Shown piece by piece: positions 18,346 to 26,907 of a stretch of 64,000 bases of DNA. A program made the position numbers and the translations under genes. The DNA is taken from NCBI GenBank assembly GCA_041686935.1, contig JAWLCW010000012.1:102009-166008 (forward strand), read 5' to 3'. Source of the stretch: Mariniphaga sp041686935. Its GTDB lineage: Bacteria > Bacteroidota > Bacteroidia > Bacteroidales > Prolixibacteraceae. The first letter of the stretch is position 1, and each line of letters opens with the position of its first letter. The notes beneath the pieces were generated by a model. That model saw nothing but the letters and a program-made list of their open reading frames with translations. It did not search any database and was not told the DNA's origin.

Positions 18346-20522
18346 TGCGATCAATTATTTTCAGTTTTATTTTATTTGCGTTTGTACCCACATTCGCGCA
18401 ACACAATTTCCTGCACGATTTGTATGATCAGATGCACGATTCGCCCCTGCAGCAGAAGTTTAAGACCATCAGACCCATGCCCACCGGCGTAGTGTATTTG
18501 CAAAGGCCAGGAGAAGGCGAAGAAGAAATTCGCCGGCATTTCCGTCTGATGCAAGAGTTGGGATTTAACTGTTTAAAACAGGTGCAGGCTGTACCCGGCT
18601 GGACAAACCAGCAGTTGGAAAAAATTGCGCTGGAAGAGGGAATCATTCCATGGTGGTATGGTGAAGGTGGCTGGGAGCCAATTACAGAGGAGCTGCTTAA
18701 AAAGCTGGGAATTCCTCTCAAAGCCGATATGGAAGCCATCAGAAATCATCCGAAAATGATAAAATACCAGAATGATCTGATGGCCGATCGCATAAAAAGG
18801 ACTGAAGACAGGGTAAAAAGCGGAAAAAAAGACTGGGATATAGCCGGGAGAAGTGTCGCTTTCGAACCCGAACTGGGAGGCAGGGGCACCGACCTCAGTC
18901 CTAAAGGCAAGGAGCTATTTGTTGAATGGGTTAAAAATGAATATAAAACCATTGATAAGTTAAACCATGCCTGGAATCAGAACCATGTATATCTTCAGCC
19001 TTCCAATTATGTGCCTTTTGCTTCATGGGAAGACTTTGATAAGAGATGGCATCTCATAAATAATAAAGAGTATCGTCATCTGCGCGATATTCTGAGGTTT
19101 AAGGTAGAGCATAGCCTTGGATCTGTTAAAAATACCATCGACGAGTTTTATGCCTTTGACAAAAACCATGTTTTCAGGGGAGGTGGTGAGTTGAGCCTTT
19201 TCCTTCCCCAGGCCCACATGGGGGTTGATCTGGAAAGCATAGCCGGGCTGATGAAAGATTATGGATCTTTCTACCCATCCATTCACTTTGCCTGGCATTT
19301 TTTTCCCAACGATTATGAACTGGTGCGTCCATTTTATATGCAGTCTTCCCTGGCCAACGATTTTTTCAAAGGGGGTTGGGCTGCTACATGGGAATCTACC
19401 GGTGGGCCCCAGCAATTCAGTGGTGGCAAGGGAGGTGCAGGATTCACTGTTGATGAAAGGGTAATGACACAATTTGTCCTTAGCCAGATTGCAGGTGGTT
19501 TTAAAGGTTTTGGTCTTTGGGCATGGAATGTCCGTACTGCCGGATGGGAAACCGGTGAATATGGTTTGCTGGACAGACATAATCAGTTAACACCACGAGC
19601 TGTTAAAGTTGGGAAAATTGCCCAGGCCATGCAAAAATATCGCGACGAAATCTGGGATGCGAAGAAAGAACCCATTGTTGGTATTTTATATGATTGGGAA
19701 AATGAAGCAACCTGGGCGGCCATGTCTGAAAACGGACGTGATCATTTCCGGATGGAACCCATTTTTGCCCGTATCGGAATAAGCCGTGCACTTATCAATG
19801 CCAATGTCCCTTTTGAGTACGTAACTTTTAATGATCTGAAAAAAGGGCTTGGCCCACGTTACCAGGTAATATTTCTTCCTCAGCAACTCAACATCGGTAG
19901 CGAGTTGATGCAATTTTTAACAGGCTATGTAGAACAAGGTGGCCGTTTGGTTGCCGATATGCCCCTGGGCTGGTTCGATGAATATTCAGCTTTGCTGTAT
20001 TCCGACAAGGGCAGTCCATTTGAAAAACTATTTGGAACTACCATCAACGATTTTCAATATTCAGGGGTAAATGTTACCCATTCCATGGATGATTTTACAC
20101 TTGAAGGATTCGTGATTAACCAGACCCCCTCCACGGCCAGAGTATTGGCAAATTACGACAATGGATTGCCTGCCATCACCGAAAATTCCCTCGGCAAAGG
20201 TAAAGCAATCGCGTTAGGCTATCAGGCTTCCATGATGTGCTTTAAACCCGGAAACGACGAGGCTGAGAAAAAAATGCTGAATTATGTGCTGGGAGAGATT
20301 CGCTCACCTTATGCTGCGGAGGGCGCTCTGGTGTACCGCCTGGCCAGCCCTGCCGCCGATCATTATTTTGTGATCAACGAAGGTCCGGCAAACCCCGTTC
20401 GGCTATGGACAAATTTTAGGTACAAGCGCGTTTTTGATGCTGTTACCGGCGAGGAACTTAAGATGGGCGATCCCATCCAACTCGACCGCAATAGTGGCAG
20501 GTGGCTGAGGTTTGAGAAATAG
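18342..20522 (+). CDS. Secreted GH42-superfamily-like hydrolase, copy B
   Basis: This 726-residue paralogue of the 12662 product has a signal peptide ending TFAQ. The same blocks occur in the same order: HDSPLQQKF, IIPWWYGEGGWEPITEELL, Glu175 in VAFEPELGG, Glu283 in RGGGELSLF, Glu351 in AATWESTGGPQQFSGG, RIGISRALINANVPFEYVT and YVEQGGRLVADMP. All three Glu candidates are kept. The two differ mainly at about residues 150-180, near the presumed acid/base, which may tune specificity. The start overlaps the GH92 stop by four bases. Retention of two diverged copies around a GH92 gene suggests distinct linkages or positions in one glycan. Family assignment carries the same uncertainty as copy A. 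Confidence 0.75.
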   Translation: MMRSIIFSFILFAFVPTFAQHNFLHDLYDQMHDSPLQQKFKTIRPMPTGVVYLQRPGEGEEEIRRHFRLMQELGFNCLKQVQAVPGWTNQQLEKIALEEGIIPWWYGEGGWEPITEELLKKLGIPLKADMEAIRNHPKMIKYQNDLMADRIKRTEDRVKSGKKDWDIAGRSVAFEPELGGRGTDLSPKGKELFVEWVKNEYKTIDKLNHAWNQNHVYLQPSNYVPFASWEDFDKRWHLINNKEYRHLRDILRFKVEHSLGSVKNTIDEFYAFDKNHVFRGGGELSLFLPQAHMGVDLESIAGLMKDYGSFYPSIHFAWHFFPNDYELVRPFYMQSSLANDFFKGGWAATWESTGGPQQFSGGKGGAGFTVDERVMTQFVLSQIAGGFKGFGLWAWNVRTAGWETGEYGLLDRHNQLTPRAVKVGKIAQAMQKYRDEIWDAKKEPIVGILYDWENEATWAAMSENGRDHFRMEPIFARIGISRALINANVPFEYVTFNDLKKGLGPRYQVIFLPQQLNIGSELMQFLTGYVEQGGRLVADMPLGWFDEYSALLYSDKGSPFEKLFGTTINDFQYSGVNVTHSMDDFTLEGFVINQTPSTARVLANYDNGLPAITENSLGKGKAIALGYQASMMCFKPGNDEAEKKMLNYVLGEIRSPYAAEGALVYRLASPAADHYFVINEGPANPVRLWTNFRYKRVFDAVTGEELKMGDPIQLDRNSGRWLRFEK

Positions 20523-20623
20523 GTATTTAGGAGAAGCATAAGCATAAAATTCTTATTATGAGTTTGAAGGAGATTTTTTGATATGCATCGAATTTAATTT
20601 TAAATAATCGAAAAAACCAAAAA

Positions 20624-22138
20624 ATGATTGCAAATCATAAAGGAAAATTCAACAAGACAGGCAACCTTTTTATTTTTTTTATTACTGCTGTTTTATTTTC
20701 AGCTTGTTATGCCCGACAGCAAACCGACGGGTTATATAATATCCTTGATTACGGTGCCAAAGGCGACAGCCTCACCATGAATACGGTGGCAATACAGAAA
20801 GCGATAGACGTTTGCACGGCAGACGGCGGTGGAAGAGTGTTGGTGCCGCAGGGAAAATTTATAACAGGTGAATTGATGCTTAAAAGCAATGTAGAACTTC
20901 ATCTGATGAAAGGGGCATACCTTTATGGCTCCGTTTCTGTATCCGATTATCCTTACATGATTACGTGCATGAAATCATTCATGCCTAACGGTATTGACCG
21001 TCAGGAATTTTTTGGGCTTATCATGGCAGAGGGTGCAGAAAACATTTCCGTTACCGGGAAAGGTACCATCGATGGTAGGGGAGCATACAGCGACGATTTC
21101 AGGTGTTATCCCACTACCGAAGATGGCAGTTCGTGGCACAAACCCAAACGGCCCAAAATCATTATGTTTTATGATTGCAGGCATGTTAAAGTGCACGATG
21201 TTCATACCATTAATCCCAACAGTTGGGCGCAACATTATAAAAGGTGTGATTTTGTGGATATACGCGGCGTAACCATACACGCGCACGCCAACGCAAATGG
21301 TGATGGAATCGACCTCGATGAATGCCGGGACGTAATGGTATCGGATTGTATTTTGGATACCGATGATAATGCAATCATCCTGAAATCTTTGGGAACACGC
21401 GATTGTGAAAACATTGCTGTTACCAACTGCATTTTTGCCAGTAAAATAACTGCAATAAAAACGGGTACCGAATCGGGTGGCGGATTTAAAAATATTGCCA
21501 TTTCAAATTGTATTATACGTTCATCATACGAAGAAGTGCATTACGACAAGCACCGGCAGCAGATGAACGGATCGGGCATTGCCCTGGAAATAACCGATGG
21601 CGGCACTATGGACGGCGTTACCATTTCCAATATTGTGATGGAAGATTGCTACGCACCATTTTTTATACGTTTAGGAAATCGCGGAAGAAAGTATGGAGGC
21701 GTTGAACCGGAACCCGGAAAGATGCGCAATATCATTCTCGACAATATTATCTGCAAGAGTGTAAGGAATAATTATACCAGTACTATTGCGGGCTTTCCCG
21801 GGCAATACATCGAAAACCTTACCATGTCTAACATTCGTATGGAGTGCGAGGGAGGTATCGGTCTCGACAATATCAACCCCATGCCTGAGAATGAAAAAGA
21901 TCATCCCTGGCCCGGTATGTATGGCAGGCATCAGCAATATCCTGCTTATGGTATTTTTTTCAGGCACGTAAAAAACCTGCGTATCTTTAATTTGCAGATT
22001 GAATTTGCAGAAAAAGACTTGCGACCGGCGCTTTATCTCGACAGGGTGCACAATGCTAAAATTCTCTATTCCGATTTTCAGGCGGTCGATGAACCGGTAA
22101 ATGTTATCCATTCATCAGATATTTCTATTGTAAAATGA
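20624..22138 (+). CDS. GH28 polygalacturonase-family lipoprotein A
   Basis: This 504-residue protein has a signal with a lipobox-like LFSAC (Cys28) and the right-handed parallel beta-helix of GH28. Its start NILDYGAKGDS with AIQKAIDVC and GGGRVLVPQG is typical. The catalytic Asp region reads NGDGIDLDECRDVMVSDC and ILDTDDNAIILKS, supplying the usual Asp trio. The classical GHG and RIK motifs are replaced by AIKTGTESGGGF, seen in many Bacteroidota GH28 enzymes active on substituted pectins. It likely hydrolyses galacturonate or related linkages. A 101-base gap precedes it, and its stop overlaps the next GH28 start (ATGA). Confidence 0.92.
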   Translation: MIANHKGKFNKTGNLFIFFITAVLFSACYARQQTDGLYNILDYGAKGDSLTMNTVAIQKAIDVCTADGGGRVLVPQGKFITGELMLKSNVELHLMKGAYLYGSVSVSDYPYMITCMKSFMPNGIDRQEFFGLIMAEGAENISVTGKGTIDGRGAYSDDFRCYPTTEDGSSWHKPKRPKIIMFYDCRHVKVHDVHTINPNSWAQHYKRCDFVDIRGVTIHAHANANGDGIDLDECRDVMVSDCILDTDDNAIILKSLGTRDCENIAVTNCIFASKITAIKTGTESGGGFKNIAISNCIIRSSYEEVHYDKHRQQMNGSGIALEITDGGTMDGVTISNIVMEDCYAPFFIRLGNRGRKYGGVEPEPGKMRNIILDNIICKSVRNNYTSTIAGFPGQYIENLTMSNIRMECEGGIGLDNINPMPENEKDHPWPGMYGRHQQYPAYGIFFRHVKNLRIFNLQIEFAEKDLRPALYLDRVHNAKILYSDFQAVDEPVNVIHSSDISIVK

Positions 22139-23634
22139 TTAAAATGAGATGGAATATTATTATAGCATCCATGCTGTTGGGAATGCTGTTTTTGCAGTGT
22201 AATACGCGAAAAACAAGCAGCGGTGTCTATAACATAAAAGATTTTGGAGCAAAAGGCGACAGCAGCACGGTGAATACCGGGGCCATCCAAAAAGCCATTG
22301 ATGCCTGCCATAAAAATGGAGGTGGCAGGGTTGTTGTTCCGAATGGGCAATTCGTAACAGGCTCGATAATGCTGAAAAGCAATGTGGAGCTCCATCTGGT
22401 GAAGGGGGCTACCCTTTACGGATCCTTATATGCGAATGATTACATACATACAATCACTTGTATGAAATCGTACAGGCCTAACGGAATTGACAGACAGCAA
22501 TATTTTGGCCTGGTCATGGCCGATGGGGCAGAAAATATTGCCATTACCGGAAATGGAACCATCGATGGAAGGGGAGCTCTCAGTGAAGACTTCAGGTCGT
22601 ATCCCACTTCCGAGGATGGCAGCACATGGCACAAACCCGAACGCCCCCGGCTGATCATGATGTACAATAGCAGGCATATTAAAATCCATGATGTCAGCAT
22701 CGTTCACCCCGCAAACTGGGCTAAGCATTACAAGCGCTGCGATTTTCTCGATATCAGGGGTGTGTATATTTATTCGCATGGCAACGCCAACAACGACGGT
22801 ATCGACCTGGATGAATGTCAGGATGTTACTATGTCTGATGTTATTATTGATGCGGACGATGACGGACTGGTTTTCAAATCGCTGGGAACCAGAGACAGCC
22901 GGAATATTTCTGTTACCAACAGCATTATTTCTAGTAAAATAACTCCCATTAAAGTTGGTACAGAAACCGGAGGAGGTTTTCAAAACATCACCATTTCAAA
23001 TTGCATCATAAGGCCTTCGAATGAAAAAAAAGTTTTTGACCCGCTGCGGAGGCCTGTGCATGGCGCAGGCATTGCGCTCGAAATTGTTGACGGTGGTGTT
23101 ATGGATGGGGTAATTATCTCCAATAGTATAATTGAAAACAGTTATGCACCTTTTTTCTTTAAACTGGGAAACAGGGGCAGAAAATACGGAGGAGAAGAAC
23201 CGTCTCCAGGCCAGATGCGCAATATTATGCTGGATAACATCATTTGCCGGAATGTACAGAACGATTTCTCTTCAACAATTACCGGTTTTCCGGGACATTA
23301 TATTGAAAACCTCACCCTCTCAAACATACGGATGGAAATGGCGGGAGGCACGCAAACGACCCAGTGGAACCCGATGCCGGAAAATGAGAAGAGTTATCCA
23401 TGGCCCGGTATGTTTGGCAGTGAATTGCCCTACCCGGCTTACGGCATTTTTTTCAGGCATGTAAAAAATCTTACCCTGTTCAATGTTCAGACTACTTTTG
23501 AACAGGATGACGTTCGTCCGGCGCTGCATCTTGAAAACGTAAAAAATGCCCGGATAATACAGTCTGATTTACAGGCATTAGCAAATCCAATTGTGCTTAA
23601 AAATACTGAAAATATATATTTATATGAAAAATAA
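22135..23634 (+). CDS. GH28 polygalacturonase-family lipoprotein B
   Basis: This 499-residue close paralogue of the preceding gene has a lipobox near LFLQC (Cys22). The parallel beta-helix motifs recur: NIKDFGAKGDSSTVNTGAIQ, NNDGIDLDECQDVTMSDV, DADDDGLVFKSLG and PIKVGTETGGGFQNI. The catalytic Asp positions are kept and, as in copy A, the GHG motif is absent. The start overlaps the previous stop by four bases; an ATG at 22144 is a possible alternative start. The two genes clearly come from a tandem duplication, and may have split endo/exo roles or linkage preferences; this is inference. Confidence 0.92.
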   Translation: MIKMRWNIIIASMLLGMLFLQCNTRKTSSGVYNIKDFGAKGDSSTVNTGAIQKAIDACHKNGGGRVVVPNGQFVTGSIMLKSNVELHLVKGATLYGSLYANDYIHTITCMKSYRPNGIDRQQYFGLVMADGAENIAITGNGTIDGRGALSEDFRSYPTSEDGSTWHKPERPRLIMMYNSRHIKIHDVSIVHPANWAKHYKRCDFLDIRGVYIYSHGNANNDGIDLDECQDVTMSDVIIDADDDGLVFKSLGTRDSRNISVTNSIISSKITPIKVGTETGGGFQNITISNCIIRPSNEKKVFDPLRRPVHGAGIALEIVDGGVMDGVIISNSIIENSYAPFFFKLGNRGRKYGGEEPSPGQMRNIMLDNIICRNVQNDFSSTITGFPGHYIENLTLSNIRMEMAGGTQTTQWNPMPENEKSYPWPGMFGSELPYPAYGIFFRHVKNLTLFNVQTTFEQDDVRPALHLENVKNARIIQSDLQALANPIVLKNTENIYLYEK

Positions 23635-23675
23635 TCCGGGAAATAGAAAATAGTTTTTCAACCTAAATAAATGAT

Positions 23676-25247
23676 ATGAGAACAATAAAATTATCCAAAT
23701 TATTATTCATCTCCGGAAGTGTATTGGCTGGATTTGGGCTAACGGGATGCAATTCAGTCCGGCAGGAGCAGAAAGAATTACCGGCCAAACCGAATATTCT
23801 TATTTTTTATGCTGATGACGTAGGCTACGCTGATCTAAGTTGTTATGGAGCACAGGGAGTGGAAACTCCCCATTTGGACAACCTTGCAGTCAATGGTGTC
23901 AGGTTTACCGATGCTCATTCAGCGGCGGCAACCTGCAGCCCTTCAAGATATTCATTACTTACCGGAAATTATCCTTTTCGCATGCAGGTGGGCATACTCC
24001 CGGGTGACGCGCCCATGCTAATCAGGCCAGGGACTCCCACACTGCCTTCTGTGTTGCAGCAACAAGGGTATAAAACGGCAGTTATTGGTAAATGGCACCT
24101 CGGCATAGGTGATGGAAAAGTTGACTGGAACTGGGAGATTAACCCAGGCCCTATGGAAATAGGTTTTGATTATAATTTTATTATACCTGCCACCAACGAC
24201 CGTGTTCCCTGTGTTTACTTGGAAAACAACCGGATTTATAATGCCGATCCTTCTGATCCTATGGAAATTACATTTACCGATGATGCGCGCGATCCAAACC
24301 CCTATGGCAATCCAACCGGAATATCACATCCGGAACTCGTTAGGCAGAAAGGTGATAATCAACACAGTGGAGTGATTGTTAATGGGGTTCCCCGAATTGG
24401 TTTTATGGGCGGAGGCGAAGAGTCGTGGTGGCGCGATGAGGATTTCCCTGACATATTTACCGATAAGGCAATCAGCTTTATTGATAAGGTATCTGATGCT
24501 CCATTTTTTTTGTTCTTCTGCTTTAATGAAATTCATGTACCAAGGGTTCCAAATGAAAGATTTGTTAGAAAAAGTACCATGGGCCCTCGCGGTGATGCCA
24601 TAGTACAAATGGACTGGATGGTTGGTAAAATAATGAACGTACTGAAAGAGAGAGGATTACTCGAAAACACCCTGGTGGTTTTTACCAGCGATAACGGCCC
24701 GGTACTCAATGATGGTTATGAAGACCAGGCAGAAGAACTGCTGGGTGATCATAAACCAGCCGGACCATACAGAGGCGGAAAGTACAGCATATTCGAAGGT
24801 GGCAACCGAATGCCCACCATATCCTTTTGGCCGGGAGTAATTGAAGGAGGACAGGTAAATGACGCACTTTGGACCCAAACCGATTTTTTCGCATCATTTG
24901 CACGGCTTTCCGGTTACGATAGTCCGGGAAAAATTCCGGAGGACAGTGAAGATATGCTGGATGTCATTTTGGGGCGATCATATAAAGGCCGGGATATCCT
25001 GCTGGAAGAAGCTGGTACTTTTGCATTGCGTATAGGCCGTTGGAAATACATCATGCCAAAATCAGATGCTCCGGAGTCCATTTATTTCGATGCCATAAAA
25101 AACATTGAAATGGGAGTTATATCCAAACCTCAACTTTACAATCTTGAAGAAGACCCAGGCGAAAAAAATAACCTGGCACAAAGTTATCCGAAAATTGCAA
25201 AAGAGTTGCACGACAATATTCTGGAAATAACAGAAAATCATAAATAG
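23676..25247 (+). CDS. S1-family sulfatase lipoprotein A
   Basis: This 523-residue formylglycine-dependent sulfatase removes sulfate esters from glycans. The lipobox LTGC gives Cys25. Metal-binding FYADDVGYADL (Asp47, Asp48) is followed by the active-site CSPSR (Cys87), which must be converted to formylglycine. Then come GKWHLG (138-143) and SDNGP (338-342), the remaining hallmarks. The maturation enzyme for Cys-type sulfatases is not in this window and must be encoded elsewhere. It is followed after eight bases by a second sulfatase, so they are co-transcribed. The target sulfate position cannot be told from motifs alone. Confidence 0.95.
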   Translation: MRTIKLSKLLFISGSVLAGFGLTGCNSVRQEQKELPAKPNILIFYADDVGYADLSCYGAQGVETPHLDNLAVNGVRFTDAHSAAATCSPSRYSLLTGNYPFRMQVGILPGDAPMLIRPGTPTLPSVLQQQGYKTAVIGKWHLGIGDGKVDWNWEINPGPMEIGFDYNFIIPATNDRVPCVYLENNRIYNADPSDPMEITFTDDARDPNPYGNPTGISHPELVRQKGDNQHSGVIVNGVPRIGFMGGGEESWWRDEDFPDIFTDKAISFIDKVSDAPFFLFFCFNEIHVPRVPNERFVRKSTMGPRGDAIVQMDWMVGKIMNVLKERGLLENTLVVFTSDNGPVLNDGYEDQAEELLGDHKPAGPYRGGKYSIFEGGNRMPTISFWPGVIEGGQVNDALWTQTDFFASFARLSGYDSPGKIPEDSEDMLDVILGRSYKGRDILLEEAGTFALRIGRWKYIMPKSDAPESIYFDAIKNIEMGVISKPQLYNLEEDPGEKNNLAQSYPKIAKELHDNILEITENHK

Positions 25248-25255
25248 GTTAGATA

Positions 25256-26896
25256 ATGGTTAAAAAAAATTGGTTCTGGTTTTTAGCTGCAGGGACTTCA
25301 TTAATTTCCTGCACCGCAACCGAAAATGAAACTCCTGTTCAGCCAAATATTGTGTTAATAATGGCCGATGACCTTGGTTTTTCAGACCTGGGTTGTTACG
25401 GGAGTGAGATTAAAACACCAAACATCGACCTTTTGGGAGAGCAAGGGGTAAGATTCAATCAGTTTACAAATTGTGCAAAGTGCTTTCCGTCAAGAGCCAG
25501 TCTGTTAACCGGCTTATATGCCCAGCAATGTGGCATGGCCCAGCGGGCCGATACGCTCCGAAACAGCATTACCCTGGCTGAAGTATTGCGCAAAAAGGGC
25601 TACAGAACGTTCATGGCCGGGAAACATCACGGCAGGGAAAACTTGTACTTCAGAGGATTCGACCATTACTACGGATTGAGGGATGGCGCCTGCAATTATT
25701 TTAATCCGGGAGAAACCCGGCCAGGTGAACCCGAACCAGCTCACAAAACCTGGGCAAAACCACGGCACTGGTGTATCGACAGTGTCACCCTGGCGCCTTA
25801 TACCCCTGAAGAAACCGACTTTTATACTACCGATTATTTTACCCGGTATGCATTGGACTATTTAGAGAACTACAAAAACGAAGAAAACCCTTTCTTTCTT
25901 TACGTTTCTTATACAGCTCCGCATGACCCGCTCCAGGCCTGGCCCGATGACATTGAGAAATATGCAGGCTTCTATCATGAAGGTTACGAAACAGTGAGGC
26001 TGCAAAGGTATAAACGAATGCTGGAGATGGGAATCATCGACGAATCGTTTCCTCTTTCTGATCCTACCTATGAAAACTGGGATGCTTTAAGCCCCTTTGA
26101 AAAAGATGAAGAAATCAGGCGAATGCAGGTTTACGCTGCAATGATTGACCGGATGGATCAAAACATTGGACTAATCGTAAACAAGCTGAAGGAGATTGGG
26201 AAATTCGACAATACAATACTTATTTTTACGTCCGACAATGGTGGTTCTCCGGGTATTTTTCCAGATGATGGAACCGGGTACAGTGAAGGCGCCGGAGTTG
26301 GTGAAATTGGTGCAATCGACAGATGGGCAAGTCTGGGTACTTCCTGGTCGAATGTCTGCAATACGCCCTTCCGGTATTATAAAACCTGGAGCCACCATGG
26401 GGGAGCGTGTTCTCCCTTTATTGTTTACAATGCGAAAATGTTTAATCCGTTTATAAGCTCCTACCCCGCACATTTTATCGATATTATGCCAACATTTTTA
26501 GACTGGACCGGTGCTGAATATCCTGAAGTATTCAGAGGCGATACTATTCCGTCATTGCCGGGAGAAAGCTTTGCCGATGTTTTACCCGGAGTTAAAACAA
26601 CTCGGGAAACTCCCATGTTTTGGCAATTGCAGAACGGAAAGGCTGTTCGGAAAGAAGACTTCAGGCTTGTGTGGGAATCCAAAACAGTGATTACAAATCC
26701 TGTGCAATATGCAGAAGGGCCTGACGATAAGGAGGGATTTTGGGCTTTGTACGATATGCGGACTGATAAAACGGAAATAACCGATATTTCAACCCAAAAT
26801 CTTCAAATGACAAATGAGTTGAAAAGTCTTTTTTTGAAGTGGGAATCGCAAATGAGCAGATATACCCAACTGGAAATGGAACAATTAAGAAGATAA
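25256..26896 (+). CDS. S1-family sulfatase lipoprotein B
   Basis: This 546-residue sulfatase has lipobox LISC (Cys19), ADDLGFSDL (Asp38, Asp39), active-site CFPSR (Cys76 to Arg80) with SLLTG, and TSDNGG further on. The usual GKWHLG is changed to GKHHGRE, and it carries an unusually Trp- and Tyr-rich middle part, so it belongs to a subfamily different from sulfatase A. The two would remove different sulfate groups from one glycan. Two sulfatases with a GH42 and GH42-like enzymes suggest a sulfated galactose-containing polymer; that link is inference. The next gene starts 11 bases on. Confidence 0.95.
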   Translation: MVKKNWFWFLAAGTSLISCTATENETPVQPNIVLIMADDLGFSDLGCYGSEIKTPNIDLLGEQGVRFNQFTNCAKCFPSRASLLTGLYAQQCGMAQRADTLRNSITLAEVLRKKGYRTFMAGKHHGRENLYFRGFDHYYGLRDGACNYFNPGETRPGEPEPAHKTWAKPRHWCIDSVTLAPYTPEETDFYTTDYFTRYALDYLENYKNEENPFFLYVSYTAPHDPLQAWPDDIEKYAGFYHEGYETVRLQRYKRMLEMGIIDESFPLSDPTYENWDALSPFEKDEEIRRMQVYAAMIDRMDQNIGLIVNKLKEIGKFDNTILIFTSDNGGSPGIFPDDGTGYSEGAGVGEIGAIDRWASLGTSWSNVCNTPFRYYKTWSHHGGACSPFIVYNAKMFNPFISSYPAHFIDIMPTFLDWTGAEYPEVFRGDTIPSLPGESFADVLPGVKTTRETPMFWQLQNGKAVRKEDFRLVWESKTVITNPVQYAEGPDDKEGFWALYDMRTDKTEITDISTQNLQMTNELKSLFLKWESQMSRYTQLEMEQLRR

Positions 26897-26907
26897 AGGA
26901 TAAAAGC

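Noticed and set aside
26839..26907. Start of the GH63-like gene at 26839
   Set aside because: It lies inside the sulfatase gene and would place a polar stretch before the signal peptide at 26908.
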